Notes: generated by a model from the letters alone, not told the origin. Counted from the stretch's first letter, positions 12,901 through 27,900 are shown. The stretch is 64,000 bases of DNA from Pyrocephalus nanus (GCA_038380795.1 CM076276.1:12538001-12602000); one strand, 5' to 3'. A program made the numbers and translations.

Positions 12901-15900
12901 AGACAAGATTCAAACCTGAGGATTTCTGCAGTGTATCTCTCACAGTCCATTGGGGTAGTACTTACAGAGAATCAAGTATGCTTGTCCATTTGCATGCATA
13001 AAATATTTGTAGTGTGTAGGTGTAGATGGGGAGCTGATAATGAGCTGTACTTGGGAGAAAAACACACTGTGGACCTAATGAGGGGTCTCGACTAACAGGA
13101 AAAGGAAATTGTGTTAAAAAGCAAAGGTTTGTATTCAAAATGGGAGAAATCAAAGACAGACCCTCAATAGTATGGCAGTGAGAGCTTTTGTGGATCAATA
13201 GAGAAAAATACTTTGCTATTAACAGGTAGAATAGGGGTAGGGATAAAAAGATGCATCAAAGATATCACAAACACTGAGTTAATAAAAGCTTTTTTTTTTT
13301 TTTTTGCAAATATATCAGTCCTTGACTTTCCCAGCTAAGGGAAGTCACACAATTTCAGTGTGGCTCAGATGGTGACAAGAGCTTTATTAGAAGGCAGTGG
13401 AACTTAATACAGAGGCACCTACACAGTTTAATTTATTATTTGTGACCTACAGTATTATCTGTGAAGTTTTTTGGCTGTTTCTGAGAGTACATTTGGTTTG
13501 TAAATTAGAATCACAATAATATTCAAAAAAATCTGAATCTCTAATGTGTTAGAGTAGTACTGTGTAAGCAAGGAGGAAATCCTCAAGTCTTATGCTGCTG
13601 CAATTTTCTTCTGAATATGGCAAGGAGCTTTCTGACAACTTCATATTGTTCCAGAAAAGATAAACTGAGGTGGTTCCAAACCTTGGTTTTATTAGCTGCA
13701 GTTGTTATAAATTTTTAAAGGGTATCATGTTCCTCGGTTGGCAGAGTAACAGTTTGGGAAAGATTTGTTGCAGATTAGATAAGAGCACATTTGTTTTATC
13801 ACTAACAGTTTGAAGATTAAGTAATTTAAGGAGTCTTCTCATGAACAAACCAATTTGAGAACTGAGCTAATCTTAAATTCTTTTGCTCCACTTCTGCAAG
13901 TTTTGTTAGTGACAAATTGCAATAGTCATTTCTTAAGTGACTATTCTATAGGAAATTACGAATTTTAGGAGCTTAAGAAAATGAGGAATGAAACTCTTCC
14001 ACTACATGAAATCCAAACTGCTCTTTAAAATTAGATGCAGTCAGAAAGTAAAATCTGAACAGATTGAAGAGAAAAACAATTAGAAAAGAACAGCCTGGCA
14101 TTATGAGGGGTTGTACAGAACTGAGGATTGAAGCCTTGTTATCCTGCCCAAAGGAATAGGATTAAGTCAGAGTCAGAGTAGAGGGCTGCTCTTCTTTCTG
14201 GAGCAATTTTGCTTCCATAGAACTACGTTCATAGACATATCACTCTCATCTTGGGAGAATTTTTACATCCCAGCTGGGCAGATTTCTTTCTAATAGGACG
14301 ATAAGGGAGTGTTGTAGGTTTGTGTCTCTCTTAAAGGCTCCCCTGGTTCTCATCAGATGTGAAGGATTCAGCTTTGAGGGACCATGGGATTCAGGAACAC
14401 ATCAGAGAAGTCATGATGTTAGCATGAAAGGCCCACCTGGCTGGGCTCTGAGATGGACTCTGGGGCTGTTTCTCCTTCCCTGTTCTCCAGGAGAGTCCAG
14501 GTGCAGAAGGGTCTGTGTACAGAACTGCCAGAACAGAAGTTATTTTCCTCTGTAGCTGTGAACCACCTCAATGCCTTGTGCTCAGACCTCTGGAGTCAAC
14601 AGCTCTCATGGCTCTGGCTCAGACACTTTGAAACACTACTCATGCTGCCTTGAAAGCAGTGGAAAGAATTTTTACATGGTGATTGTGTTCGTATATTGTG
14701 CTTAAGAGAAGACCTTGGTGACTCTGTTCATGTATTGTGTAAGAAAGGAATAAGTTTTCAGGGAAACTATAATCTGAAATGTCTTTGGACTTGCCTAATC
14801 ACAGTTTGGGCTCAAAGGAAAGAAATATTAATAGGTTTTTGATTTGTTAAGCCTCAGAGGTTCTGAGATGGTCACAAACATGCTGCCTTGGGCCCAGATG
14901 CACACAGGACCTATCCCACAGGGAAGCAATGGGACTTCTGGGAAGCCCAGCTCTGACATTCCTGAGCTGTTCCTCCTGCTTTCATTCCTGCAAACAGGAC
15001 ATGTGTTCCCTGTGCTGTTAGAAGGTTTCAGAACACACACACACACTGCAGCTCACAGTAGGGGTAGTAGCAAGAAACTAGACACATCTTTTCATCTCTC
15101 TCTGTTCTAACCTGATATTCATGCAAAGAAAAATCCCGCTTCAAGGAACCTGCTATGCCTGCATCTACAATGGGGCTTCTCTCCCAGCATGGCCAGTCTG
15201 ATCTACTGTCTACAGCTGAGGACTTTGTACCTACAAGGGGCTGTCAAGTTTCCAGTTCTTCTTTCTTTAGAAGATATTCACCAAATAAATTAGTTTATGG
15301 TAATGCTGGAGAAAGGCTTCCATGTTGAAGGCTCAATTTTCCTCTTAAATATGCAGCCCTGAATTTCTGAGTGATGCAGGAATTTCAGCTTTGGAGGAGC
15401 CCCTGGGGCTTTCTCTGTTCTTTCTGACTTTCATGTGTGTATCTAGGATTAGGTCACACATCTCCAATGCAGCTTGAAGGGTATGTAATGGATGCTGACT
15501 GCTATCTTTTGAATGTTAAAATCAGTGACCATGTAACTCTGTGCAGGGGAAGTTAGAAGAGTATCAAATTTTGCAGGCTCTCAAGGGCTTTGCCAAGAGA
15601 CGTCTTTCCAGTGGTGTCTGGAGTGCAAAAAAACCCCAAACCCTCAACAATTATTAAAAGCATGCATTTGTATTCAAATAGTCCTTTTCCCCTTTGCTTG
15701 TACTTGACCTTTTAGTGAAGATCAGTCAAACACCAGTACAATATCTGAACAATACAGTATCTGTTTCCTTCAGTCTGCTCTGAGCTGTGACCCCTCTCAT
15801 TGCCAGGACGTGGTGATGCCGCAGGGTGAACTCGGAGTGATGGGTCCTTTCCTGTTCTAACTGCTCTGATTCTATAATTTCCAAAAAATTACTGTCATTC

Positions 15901-18900
15901 CTAGAAATTGCCGTGTCTGGGGACTTGTGTCTGGCGTGTTATATAGTTTGGGAGACACCGTAATTTCGCCACACGTATTAAATTTCAACACATGATTATT
16001 GCCTACAACAGTAAATGTTCAAATTCGTACTGTGTGATGCAAACCAAGCCTTATAAATATGCAATAGAATCATATATACAGAAGACAGCCAGAATGCCCC
16101 TTCAGAGTGCCATCTGACCCCTATAAATATTGCTGCATTTTTATGGCCACTTTCTGACAGTTATTCACCAGGTGCTGCTTAACCCAAATTCAGACATCCT
16201 GAATTTTTCCCTTGCAGTTAGTGCTGGCCATCGAGGCCCTCAGGCACACACCTGATGTGCAGATGATACATCTGACAGCTCTGAAAACTGAGGAGCTGAG
16301 GTTTTGGTTGTCCAGCACCCGTAACAAGAGCTGTTTCTTCCACAGCCTGAGTTCTGTTGAAGCCATAGGCCCTCAGTGCAAAGGACCTTTAGAGCTTCCA
16401 TCCTGCTGGTGAAAGACAAGTGGATGTGGAAAAGCAGCACTGTTGAATGGAAAATTCAAACTTCTTTACTCTGAGGGTGACAGAGCACTTGAGAGAGCCC
16501 AGAGAGATTGTGAAGGGTCATTGTCTGGAGATATTAAAAACACACCTACACACAGTGCTGTGCAGCCTGCTCTGGATGGACCAGCTGTAGCAGGGGGATG
16601 GGTCAAGATGATCTCCAGTGGTCACTTCCAACCCCAGCCATTCTATGGTCCTGTGTGAAATCGCTGTTTCATTTCCCTCAAAACCCTAAGAGCATCCCTA
16701 CACCAATCCACTGCTGGGATTCTCTCATTCTTTACATCACCAAGGCTAATTTTCCATGAATATCTGGGATGCCACAGCACTGTTGTCCATGTTGTATTCT
16801 AGATCTTCCAGGCTTCCTTGTGCATTAGCCTCATCTTCCCATCCAGGCTTTTCTCTGTCTTTAGGCAATAGAAGCAGTAAATTGTGGAGTTGCTCCTGGA
16901 AGGTTTTCTGTATCAATGCTTGTCTTGCAAGAGGAACATCTGACTCCTCTCTGGGTGGTTGTTGCACTTGGCAGTGCTTCCAGCTGCTGGAATGCCTGTG
17001 AGAACAGAGTTCAGCAGGCCTTAGTCTGAGGGAAAAGGTGAGTCTGGGCTCAAAGACTGGAAATCAAATCTGTTGGCACCAACAGTCCTCTGGGAGCTGT
17101 CTGTGGCCTTTAGTTTGCATCTTTCTGCCGCTCCTGCTCTCTTTCTGTCTTGTCTGCTTCTGTTTCTCCCTGCTTCTTTCGAAAATAAAAAAAAAGCTGA
17201 TGTGAATCTTCCTCTTATAACATCACATCCTGTTTGCCAAGTGACAGTTGTCACTGACTTCAAGTTCCTTGTCACGTAATTCACTGTGTGATACTTGCTC
17301 ACCTAAGCATCTCTTAATGGAAGAAGTTCCTTTGAGGGTGGCATAACAGCCTGTATGGGATTTAAAGGAAGGAGCACAGGTTGCAGGTTAGGATTTTGGG
17401 AGGGACTCCGGGAAAGACAACTGTGTAAATATGCCAGGTGTAAGTGCAGAAGCAGCAGCACGAAGGCAGGGGTCATGGAACCACGTCTTTGAGGTCACAT
17501 TAAGTGCTTTGCAGCTGGACTGCAGGCCCATGGTGAAGATAAATCTGCAGATTTATCACTGGTGTGTGAATGTGTTGCTGATGCTGGTGGCTGAAGGTTG
17601 CCAAGTTTAGAAATTAGCCCATTAAGGTCAGAGTCCTTTGGAAAAGGGAGGGTGGAAGATGTGCAGTCAGGAGGTCCCTAAACAGAACAAGATAAAACTT
17701 GAGCTTCGCTGACTCAAGGGACATCCACAGAAAAGCCCAAATTTTGAAGGGAATGTCTGGATGTGGGGGTTGTCTCTGGATGTGGGGTTTTGTGTCTGGA
17801 TGCTCTCTTGGCCCCGTGCTGCTTTGGCCACCCTTCGCCTCCCCTCACGAGCACGTTCAGTTGCCGTAAAATGAAAGATGCAGATTTTATTCTGAGAGAT
17901 GGACCTACAGACACTCACCTGTGTGGTCACAGACAGATATGTAGATAAGGACACCGGGCTAGGAGTTTGGAAATTAAAAAGTTAACATCCTAAAAAGTGG
18001 AGCACAAGGGAAAAAACCAGCCAAGGCCTGGAGAGGAAAGAGAGAGCACTCAGAGTGAAAACGTGGACTGAGATGAATTGCAGAGGACTCAGCAGCTTAG
18101 CTGATCAAACATGTCAAACTGTGTGCCATCAGTGAATTTCAATTAAATGTTCAGCTTTTCAATTTGTTGTTTAGATTAACGCATGAGATCATATGCAATA
18201 AATCACAGCTTATTATGTGTGTTTATTAATAGCTTTATATTGAGGCAGCGAGGATCAATAATGTTAACACATGTATATTATTAGAATATAATAAATCAGG
18301 TAGCTTGTTTTTATTGGTTTTGCTGGGTAAACAAGTATTCCAGGCTATTTTGCAGCCTCCCCTCCTCCTCTACACAGCATGTTGAAGACTAATATTGATT
18401 GACTTTCTTTGGAATGAATACAGAATTGTAATATCCCTTGGTGCTCAGATGAGACCCCAGTTCTGTACACTGAAATCAAGTATTTTATTGCAGTCAGTGG
18501 GAAGAAGTGCTGGGAAAAGGGGGGTTTCTATTCCAATCCAGTGCCTACTGATATGTACCTGCTGGCATATCATCATGTCAGCCCTCTGCAGTGAGAGCTA
18601 CACTTCCTATACTGCAGGTGGTAGCAGGAGAAATAAGATTTTGCAGGATAAAAATTATATGATTTTTATTTTATTTACAAAAATACTACTGTTTCATCAA
18701 TAATACAACCACAAGTCCTTTTTTCAGTCATGTCTGGTGAAGAGATTTGAGAGGAGGTCACCTCAGATGACTTTGGATCTTGTAGTTTACTTCATTTTTT
18801 CCAACCGTGCTTGACTTCCTTAAATGAAAACACAAATATCTTGTTCTCACAAGCTACTTATATTGGTTTTTTCCTGTATTTTCTAAAACTTACCAGTGAG

Positions 18901-21900
18901 TTTGTTTATGCTACAATAGGACTCCATTTATAATCAAATAAAATCCTTCTAAAAACAGTAGTCAGATGATAATTGCATTGAGCAGACTATGACAGTTTTT
19001 AGTTACCATGATAATTACTGCAACCTTAGTGCCTCTGGGACTTTGACATGATGCTCTTCAATTTTATGCTGCATAGAAGAAAGAGTTACATGCCAGCACA
19101 CTCAACAATTTCTGCAATCTTGTCTTTGTTTAATTAAACGTCTAATATCTTTTCTTTAGCCCTAATGATAAAGTGGGAATTTTTATGATTATTACTATAA
19201 CTTCAATTAAAGCATTAAATCTGTTTGCTTGCAAGAAATAAAACAGCTGAGAGGAATTTTTTTTAATTATGCCGCACTTGTCCTCTGATGTCAACTCTCT
19301 GACACGCTATGGCACTTTATTTGACATGCTTCATGCCTCTGTGAGGTGGAATTCAGTCTAGATACTGAAGCAAACTATCCTATAAAATGCTGTGTTGTAA
19401 ATATAAGCCTTTATAAACCTCTCGGGAGGACCTTTCTGAGCCAAGAATTAACATGTTCCATGATTCAATCCTATAAAATGAAAAGTAGCCCTTGCTCTGA
19501 GTATTAATTTACAGTGCAAACCCCTAAATCTTACCTTACATTGACTTGACTCCTTGGAATTCACGCTCAGCATAGCAAAAATTGTCAGCTTTTTTTTATG
19601 ACTCTTTTACTACCAAAAAAAAAAAAAATAATAAAAAAAAAAGCACCTCCAATAGAGACAAACTTGGTCAAACTAATCTGTTTGTAACACACTACATCAA
19701 ATGCACCACCTGTGGAGAGATTGTATGATGAATATCTTTAAATCAGCACCTGTTTTTCATTTTGCTGTGGCTTTGCTTGTTGACTTCTGTTTGTTTTCCC
19801 CGTTCTAAAGAACCACCGTATTTTACGGCTGAGCCCGAGAGCCTGATTTTGGCTGAGGTGGAGAAGGACGTGGACATCCTGTGCCAGGCCATGGGTGAGT
19901 CTGCAGAATGTTCCATGATCTGTGTGTATCTGGTGTGGAAGTCATCAACTTACATAAACCATCTTATGTAAATGTTTAATGTTTAGAGTTCTCTGTGTTA
20001 TTGCTAATTATCACAGATCCCGAGTACAAGGGAGAGGGTTGTCCTTTCCCCTTGGAAAGCTGGGCAGTCCTTGTTGTTTTTAGTTTAGACGTGAGTAATG
20101 CCCACATGTTGATGTTTGTCTGTTGGCAGCACAAGTCCTGCTCCTGTCCCTCTGGGAGCCTGTCTTTGCTTCATAGTTGTCACTATGTAAGAGGCATCAG
20201 CCAGAAAATAAGCATGGTCCTGGAACCCCTCATTTGCAATGCAAACAGTCATTATTTTCCACAATTCAAATGTCCTGTTTTTCTAAAACTTAGAGAACTT
20301 TTATACTGAATGGAAATGTCAGTAACTGACATCTGAGTGTAGTTATGAAATCTGCAGGAGGGTATTACAGGCGGTTTTTAATTGGCAGGTGTTTTAATAA
20401 TATAAAAGGCTTCAAATGTCTAGAATTTCACCTAAACCAAAATGGGTTTTTTGGATTTAGTTCCAGAGAAATGCAGTCACCACCTATTTAAGCCCTTCAG
20501 TAAAGTAAGAGACCCTGTAGTCATGTGATTAGAGCAGGGTTGTCACAGTCACCACATTTCTTCATGAGTTTGGCATGTGACTGAAGGTTTTGTTATCTCA
20601 CCTCCCTCAGTGTTGAGTTTAAGAAGCAATACATATGAAAATGCCGTGACATCCTTGGGGAAAAAGATCCTTGATTAAAAAGCACCCATATCTAACTAAC
20701 AGCTTATTTGTATGGTGTCTTTCTCCAGATCAAAGCAAATAAAGATATTTTTGCTGTGTGATTATATTATTGCCACTATGATTTCAGCATTTTTTATGTG
20801 TTTTATGTAGGAAGGGGTCAACCCTGCTTTTCTAGAAGGAAGATTTGCCAACTGTGTGATAAGAAAATGTGTGTGTTAAGGGTGCTCTGGCTGATTTGGA
20901 ATTTCAGAAGCCTTTGATGAGGTCTCTTGCAAAAAGCTCTTATAGAAATGAAGCTATCAGATTATAAGAGACAATGTCTTGTTGTTAATTAATAGCTTTT
21001 TAAACAAAACACTGCAGGACCTGCTGTCAGTGGAGTTCTCCAGGAATCTCTGCTGGAACCTGTGCTGTTCAGTGTAGTCATAAATGCCCTGGAAAAGAGG
21101 GTGAAGAGTAAGATGATGGTATTTGCTGATTATATAAAAATATTCAAGAAAGTCAACATCAAAACTGACCACAAAGGAGTTACCAAAGGTCCTGATGATT
21201 TGAACTGACTGGTCAATAAGCTGACAGATGAAATTATTGACACAGATGAAATTTCCTATTACTGTGCAGAAAAGGTTTTTCTTCTGAAAACATCAATTCA
21301 GTGCCGAGCTGTGCTTCAGAATGTGAGGTGCTGGGAAGAAAGGAATAGATTAAAAATAAGAATGACACTGTATGGATCCATGGGGCAACACCCCCATCCC
21401 AAGTCCTTCACACAATTCTTGAAGAGATATTCTAAAGTAGGAATGGTATAGTTAAAGCTCTACCATGGTTTTGGAATAATGAAAAATTAAATTGACTGGA
21501 ACACTTTGTGAAAGAGACAACTGAAGGGTGGGTGACATATGGGAAGGTGAGCAGGAGAGGATGATTCTGTGTTGCTTAGTACAGGAAGTAGAGGAGACAG
21601 TGAAATTTTCGTGTGGGAGATGTATGATGAAGGAAAGAGTTCTTTTTCAGAAAATATAAACTGTGGAGGTCATTGGTCCAGGCAGTAATTAGGACATAAA
21701 GAGAAATAAGAAGTATTTAGGAAAAAAAAACAAACAAAAACAAGCAAATTTTATGGAGGAAATACCCAGTAGGGGCTGTTAAACCCAGCTGTGTGTGCAG
21801 GTCTGGCTGAGGGAATGGCCAAGGCACAGATTGTTAGAGCTGGGAAGGTGGGAAAAACATCCTGTCCTTGGGCTGCCTGAGCATCCATGACTAGACAATT

Positions 21901-24900
21901 TCAGAGGAAGGGATTATGACAAGAAAGACATCTATTCTGGCCCTGTGCCACCAACTTTACGTTTCACCATGTGTTGTGGCAAACATTATGGCTTTTTTTT
22001 TTTTTTAATTAGAGAAGATTTTTCAAATAGTGGAACTAAGTGTATCATCAGAGAAATTGAGTTTAAAAACATTCTGAAATTTATTTTCTTTTAAAGGTTT
22101 CAAAACTACACAACTGCTTGATGAATCTCTGGGCTGTCTGACTGTCAGTGAAAAAACCTATCTGCTGTCTCAAATGTTCTTCATATATTACAAAAACAAA
22201 CAACCTGGAGCAATCAGGGAGAGATGAGGTTGACTTCAACTCTTCCTTCTACCTGAACTCTTGCTTTGGGCAGCTCAGTTCCCAAGGAGGTGGAAACTCA
22301 GTGGAGATATGGGAACTCTTATTAGACAAAATTATGTATTTCTGGTGCACATCGGATCTGCTGATGAATGTGGTGCAGGAGCATGGAAACCTGTCATCAT
22401 GGGGATTATTTTCCTGAGTATATGTAACAGAGTCTTTTAAGGGCAGGTACTAGAATTAAACATAGAGGAGTTTAGATCCATTCTTACACAATTGCCAGCA
22501 TTTAAAAGGAGGGTAAATGAAGGTTGTTGCCTCCCTGCTCCGACCTGGGAGCTGCAATAAAGCACTGGGGAACTGCAAAGCTGCCCTGAACCTTTGTTAG
22601 AAATGGGAAGACAGGTTGTATTTCCCCCAGCCCTGTCAGGTTCCGTGCACAAAGCCCATTTGCCAAGTCTTCGTGCGCTATGAATGTGTGAGAGACAGAT
22701 TAATTTCACAGTATAAGCAGAGATTACCTGTAAATAAAATTGCAGCTTGCACCAACCAGCTTTCTACTCCCCTGTAATGGAGTTTCAGTGTATCAGGCTG
22801 TGCAATAACCAGGCTCTGCTGTTTGTCTTCCAGCAGTGGTTGATGCTGCCTGCATGTTCAATGGGTTTGCTTTAAATGCTCCTTCTTATTTGCTTATAGA
22901 AAGTTTAGAGCTGCAGGCACTCATGGTGGTGTCTGGGGAGTGCAGTTAATTGGACTTTAGTTCAACCTGTTTAGAAAAGTAGATGGGAAGATGCTTTAGG
23001 AATTCCCCAGTAGCCCACTGGGATCTGGAGAAGGCTGTAAAAAATAAATAACAAAAATGACACAGTGAATATTTCGAGCCTTTTATCCAGGTTCTTAAGT
23101 TAAACTTGGCAAAGAGTCAAGCAGCTGTTTCACAGATGGGGAAACTGAGCCTTAGGGTCCAGAAGTTATTTGCCCAAGGTTACAGAGCAAGTGGCAAAGC
23201 CAGAACCAACATCTCCTTTTCCTGCCTTCCCTTCTCCCCCATGGCACTAGATTAATTTGTCTGTGAAAAATGACGAGTGCTGCACAGAGCTCAGAAATAA
23301 GGTTATTTTATTTATTATTTCTACTCTTTGAGGCCACTCTCTCATGTCTCAGACAGTAGAGTAGGGCTGATGCTGCTTGCAAAGGTATAGTGCAAGAGGT
23401 CTTTAAAGTGTTTTCATCGTAATTTTGTTCGCCAGAAGTTGTTTAGAGAAGCAGAGAAGCAAAGTCCCTTTGGGGGTGTGTGGAGAGGAAAGGTTGTGAG
23501 GTAGAAGAGGAAGAGAAGAAAAGGAGGCTGAGTTTAACCATTCCTACAGCCAAACAGGTGGCAGAATTATGAAAGAACATGTGTACAACTTGGAAGACAA
23601 ATCTCTCTGGGAAGATCACTAAAGCCCAAATGAATGCTGCTGACAGGCATCAGAGTGCTTAGATAAGATCCTATTATTCAGACTCATAACTTTGAGTAGG
23701 GGAAGATATCCGTAACTGAAAGGTAGAGAAATAGAGACGGTAATATTCAGTTTGTCAGCTGAGTTGGTGATAGGAAGGTGTATCTCACAGTGATTATAGG
23801 ATTAGAAGGTTTGCCAATACTGTTAGTAGAATGGGATTTATGGAATGACACCAGTGTTAAAGGTTTGAGTGTACTGAATGCAGGATTTCATTATTTCCCC
23901 GGTGCCTATCAAGTCTAATGTGTGGGAAAATGGAGTTGCTATTATTTAAACTTGAAATCATTTCCAGGCTTCTCAGCATCAGGAGAACTATTCCATTTTG
24001 CATCATCTGTTTCTTCATTACTCAGTGATAATTTGTATTTGCCCAGGAGGATTTTCAAGAGATGAATAACACTCTCACCGAGATTTCTGAACACTGAAAT
24101 TTACGCTAATTCTGTATATGGGCTGTTGTATGAAATTTAAATTATGCCTATTGCAAGCTACTACACTCTGTCTATTCTCTATCAGACAATGCACTCTACA
24201 TAGTGGGTTTCTTCCTGAGATGATTACCTGCAAGATTATGAGTACATTTTACTTTATCAGCAGAACAAAAGCATCACAGGTGATTGAAGTAAATTATACG
24301 TGTTTATAAAAGTAACAGCAGCAGTTGGATGTTGTTTTTCAATCATTCTATGCATTGTTTGTACATTCTTTCCAGGAGTTAATGCAGCTTTTGTCTGTAT
24401 AAAGGGAATAAGTACATCGAGAGAAGATATGAATGGAAGTATAATACAGTAGTATTTAACTCTGGGAGTTTTAAAATTATAATGATGATTATATAGATCT
24501 TCCCATAGCACTTTAGCTCTCAGAACATGAAGTGACTGCCAGCATTGCAGTGAAATTCATTGTCTGCAGATGCTCAATTCATCAGTGACATCCCATCCTC
24601 CACGCTTCGGTGACACCCTGCTTCTCTCTATTTGGGCAAATTTCACTTGCCCGTGAATTTAAGTCCAACTTTATTGCGAGGGAACATGTAGCTCAGAGAT
24701 TTCAATGTGATATGTTTTCAAAAATAGCTGCTGATTATGAAAATACCACCTTTGGGGTCAGCTTTCTTAAATCAGCCTGATACCCTGGTGTTCCTGTAAT
24801 TACAAGCCAGGGTGTGCTCAGGTGGCCAGGAAGGCAGTAATGGGACCAGCAGGGCAGGGATTGTCCCCCTGTACATGGCACTGGTGAGGCCACACCTCAG

Positions 24901-27900
24901 GAAGGACATTGAGGGGCTGGAGCGTGTCCAGAGAAGGGAACAGAGCTGTGGAAGAGGCTGGAGCACCAGGAGAAGATGAGGGAGATGGGAGGGGCTCAGC
25001 CTGGAGAAAAGGAGGCTCAGGGGGGACCTTCTCACTCTCTGCAACTCCCTGATAGGAGGGTGGAGCCAGGTGGGGGTCGAACTCTTCTCCTGGGGAACTT
25101 GTGATGGAACAAGAAGAAATGGCCTTAAGCTGAGCCGGGGGAGGTTCAAGTTGGACATCAGGAAGAATTTCTTCATGGAAGGGGTTGTCAAGCATTGGAA
25201 GGGGCTGTCCAGAGAGTCCCCATTACTGGAGGTGTTCAAGAAACAACTGGACGTGGCACTTAGTGCTCTGGTTTAGTTGACACAGTGGTGTTTGGTCAAA
25301 GGTTGGACTCAATCTTGAATGTCTTTTCCAACTGTAATGATTCTGTGATTAGATAATTATTTAATAAAATACCTGCCTCACTTCAGATCCCTGCATTGGA
25401 CCCTCAGCATTTGATCCTTTAGAGATTTCTGGGAGGTAAAGATGAAACATTGTCTGATATGAGGAGTGGGATGGGAAAGTCTGTGTAAGACTGTTCTAGG
25501 CCCCTGACATCTCTCGAGGAAAAGAGAATCCTACACTATTTGTATATACTGAATTTACAGCCACTTCATCCCAGCTGATAGGGATATGACTGCAGTAAAA
25601 ATATATGTGAAATAACTGTCAGGGTTTGTGAAACATGCACATGAAAGAAAACAAGAATAAATGAGAATGTGTTATATCTAGGGTAGGATTTTTGTTTCTC
25701 TTTATGTCTGCATTTTTCAAATAACAGGTGAAGCTTGAGATTGAATAAAAACAGTAATAATTTAAAACTATCTCATTGTTGGCAACATGTTGTATGTACA
25801 TCAGCTCAAACTAAGCTGCTAAATTGGGGGACTCAAATACAGCCATGTGAGCACTTCGTTTTTTGTGTGTAATTTGCCATTTCCTTTGTATTTTGACATC
25901 TTAGCTACAGGAGCACAGAGGAATCTTATTTGGGATGGAACGGTCTTACAGACTTGCCACACTGCTGCTGTTTAAGTAGGGTGATTCTGGCTTTCAACAT
26001 GAAATTGCTCTAAATCTTATTTTGTGGTAGCATGAAATATGATTGGGTGAAGAAAGTAATTTGATAACATGTTTTCTCAAGATTCCCCCTCCAGTGTTTG
26101 CTGGTTTTATTCCCACATGTTCTGCAGTGTGTTATTACCATTGATAATGTGAGATGCAGCCTCAATTTATCTAAAGCGGCTTGGAAAAGTATAAATAATT
26201 GGTGTAAAAAGATGGGAAAACAGGGATATGACCATAACAGCGCTGGAGTGTTTTGACTACTTAAAACATGCTCTGCACAGATTAATAGTGAAGTTCTTAT
26301 TTTATTTTTCTCTCTAGGTGTTCCCATTCCCACCCTGGTGTGGTACAAGGACTCTGTTCCCCTCAGCAAGCTGGAAAACCCCCGTTACAAAGTGCTGCTG
26401 AGTGGTGGGCTGAGGATCCACTCCCTGCGCCCTCAGGATGCCGGAATCTTCCAGTGTTTTGCCAGTAACAAAGCTGGGGAGATCCAGACCTACACCTACC
26501 TGGATGTGACCAGTGAGTAAGGAGCTGTGATGCGAGATCCCTGAGTTGTCATTTCTGTAGGTGACCCTGCATCCACCAGGCCCTCCACCAACTCTGTGCT
26601 TCTTTAGTTTGACTCACAGAAGCTCGCTTTTCCATCAAGGGAAGCTGTCCCAGCTGTAAGGAACCCCAAAATGTCCCTGTGGCCTCAAAACAATCTGCTG
26701 AAGCTTGTGGGAAAACTCTCCATGACATTAAAGGGCTTGAGGGGAATGCTTCTATTTCACACAGCAAGAGATCTTAGCAAAAGGAAATGTTAATTCTGAA
26801 ATAAGTTTATCTTTCCTTTATACTTCAGTAATTATTTCTACTCTCATGTAATTCTGTTCTGAACTTGAGCTGCTGCTTCATGATTGTGCATGTTATTACT
26901 TTATTTCCCTTTGTCTGCTACCACATTTAGCGGGGAAAGAAAGAAAGTTCAAGTTAGATGTCTTTTTTTTGGCCAAAAAGTCTGAATAAATGGTTTTGTT
27001 AATGAAGTGCATGCTCCTCTATGGAAGAATTACAAATCCTAGTAGTCTCTTTTAAAAGTGATTACTAACAGTCATTTTTGTAATACTAAACTACTCTTCA
27101 GGAAGCTGATTTTTAGCCCAAGAGCAGTTTGCACATACTGATCAGAATTCCTACTGGCCTCAGAAAATAGAGCAGCCCCAGTTCAATATATATCCAGGAA
27201 ACTGGAAGAAAAAAACTGTAATAAAATGCAACTGGGGGAAAATAAGAGAGAGAGAGAAACTTGGAAAATGTCTTGGATAAGACTCAGGTTCTAAATTCTT
27301 TTGGCTGACATTTAAGTTTCAAAGTTAATGCCTTTCTCAAGTTGCTTTTCATCCTAAGGAATTCTATTATGAAGATGAAGGAAAATAGTTTTGTTTATCT
27401 AGGTTTCTCAACTTCCCCCCAAACACTCATTTTGAGCTTTATCTTCCATCTTCTCTAACCCATCTTACTTGTACAGGTACAGGCACTGATAGATTTTTAT
27501 TTTCCGTGTAGGTAATAAACAGGATTAGAGAATTCCTAGGAGATGAATAAGGAAAGGTTACAGTCACTGCTGAAAGGTTTTCATGTCTTATTGTCATGTC
27601 CTTCTCCATGATCAGCTCTATAAAAGTGGATGTAAAGTAGTCCCTGATAATAGGTAAAGGATCTTTCTGAGAGCTGATGCACTGAGTTTTTTTGAACTTT
27701 TGATTCTAGACATCAAGCCAGCATTTATCCAGCCTCCAGAGGACACCACAGTCACAGAGGGGATGACTGCAGTGCTGACCTGTGAAGTGTCAGGGGCTCC
27801 AAGACCTGCCATCTCATGGAAGAAAGGTAACGTTATTAACTTCTGGAAAAGCTGAAATCCACGTTTTCCAGGCCATTCCCATTACTGAGATTCTGTAGAT

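Larger units (their letters stand above)
11093..19810 (+). other. SDK1: Intron between exons 2 and 3 (8.7 kb)
   Basis: GTAAAT..AAG. It holds a CR1 3' end (16464-16657), a T run at 13290-13305, a short CA repeat at 15033-15046 and an A-rich run at 19615-19642. An open frame around 12565-12810 has a faint Ig-like F-strand pattern but the wrong splice phase. The 18.1-18.35 kb part is AT-rich with many TAAT cores and no repeat signature. Confidence 0.85.
19895..26317 (+). other. SDK1: Intron between exons 3 and 4 (6.4 kb)
   Basis: GTGAGT..TAG. It holds an old LINE reverse-transcriptase relic (21018-21260, with a possible 3' tail towards 21720), a MIR-like SINE relic (23123-23215) and the longest CR1 copy of the window (24806-25350). 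I see no exon. Confidence 0.85.

Noticed and set aside
17754..17803. Short repeats of TGTCTGGATG
   Set aside because: Three partial copies only, in low-complexity G/T sequence; too weak to call.
24772..25276. Minus-strand frames of 155 and 125 codons and a + frame of 68
   Set aside because: All lie in the 24806-25350 CR1 copy.
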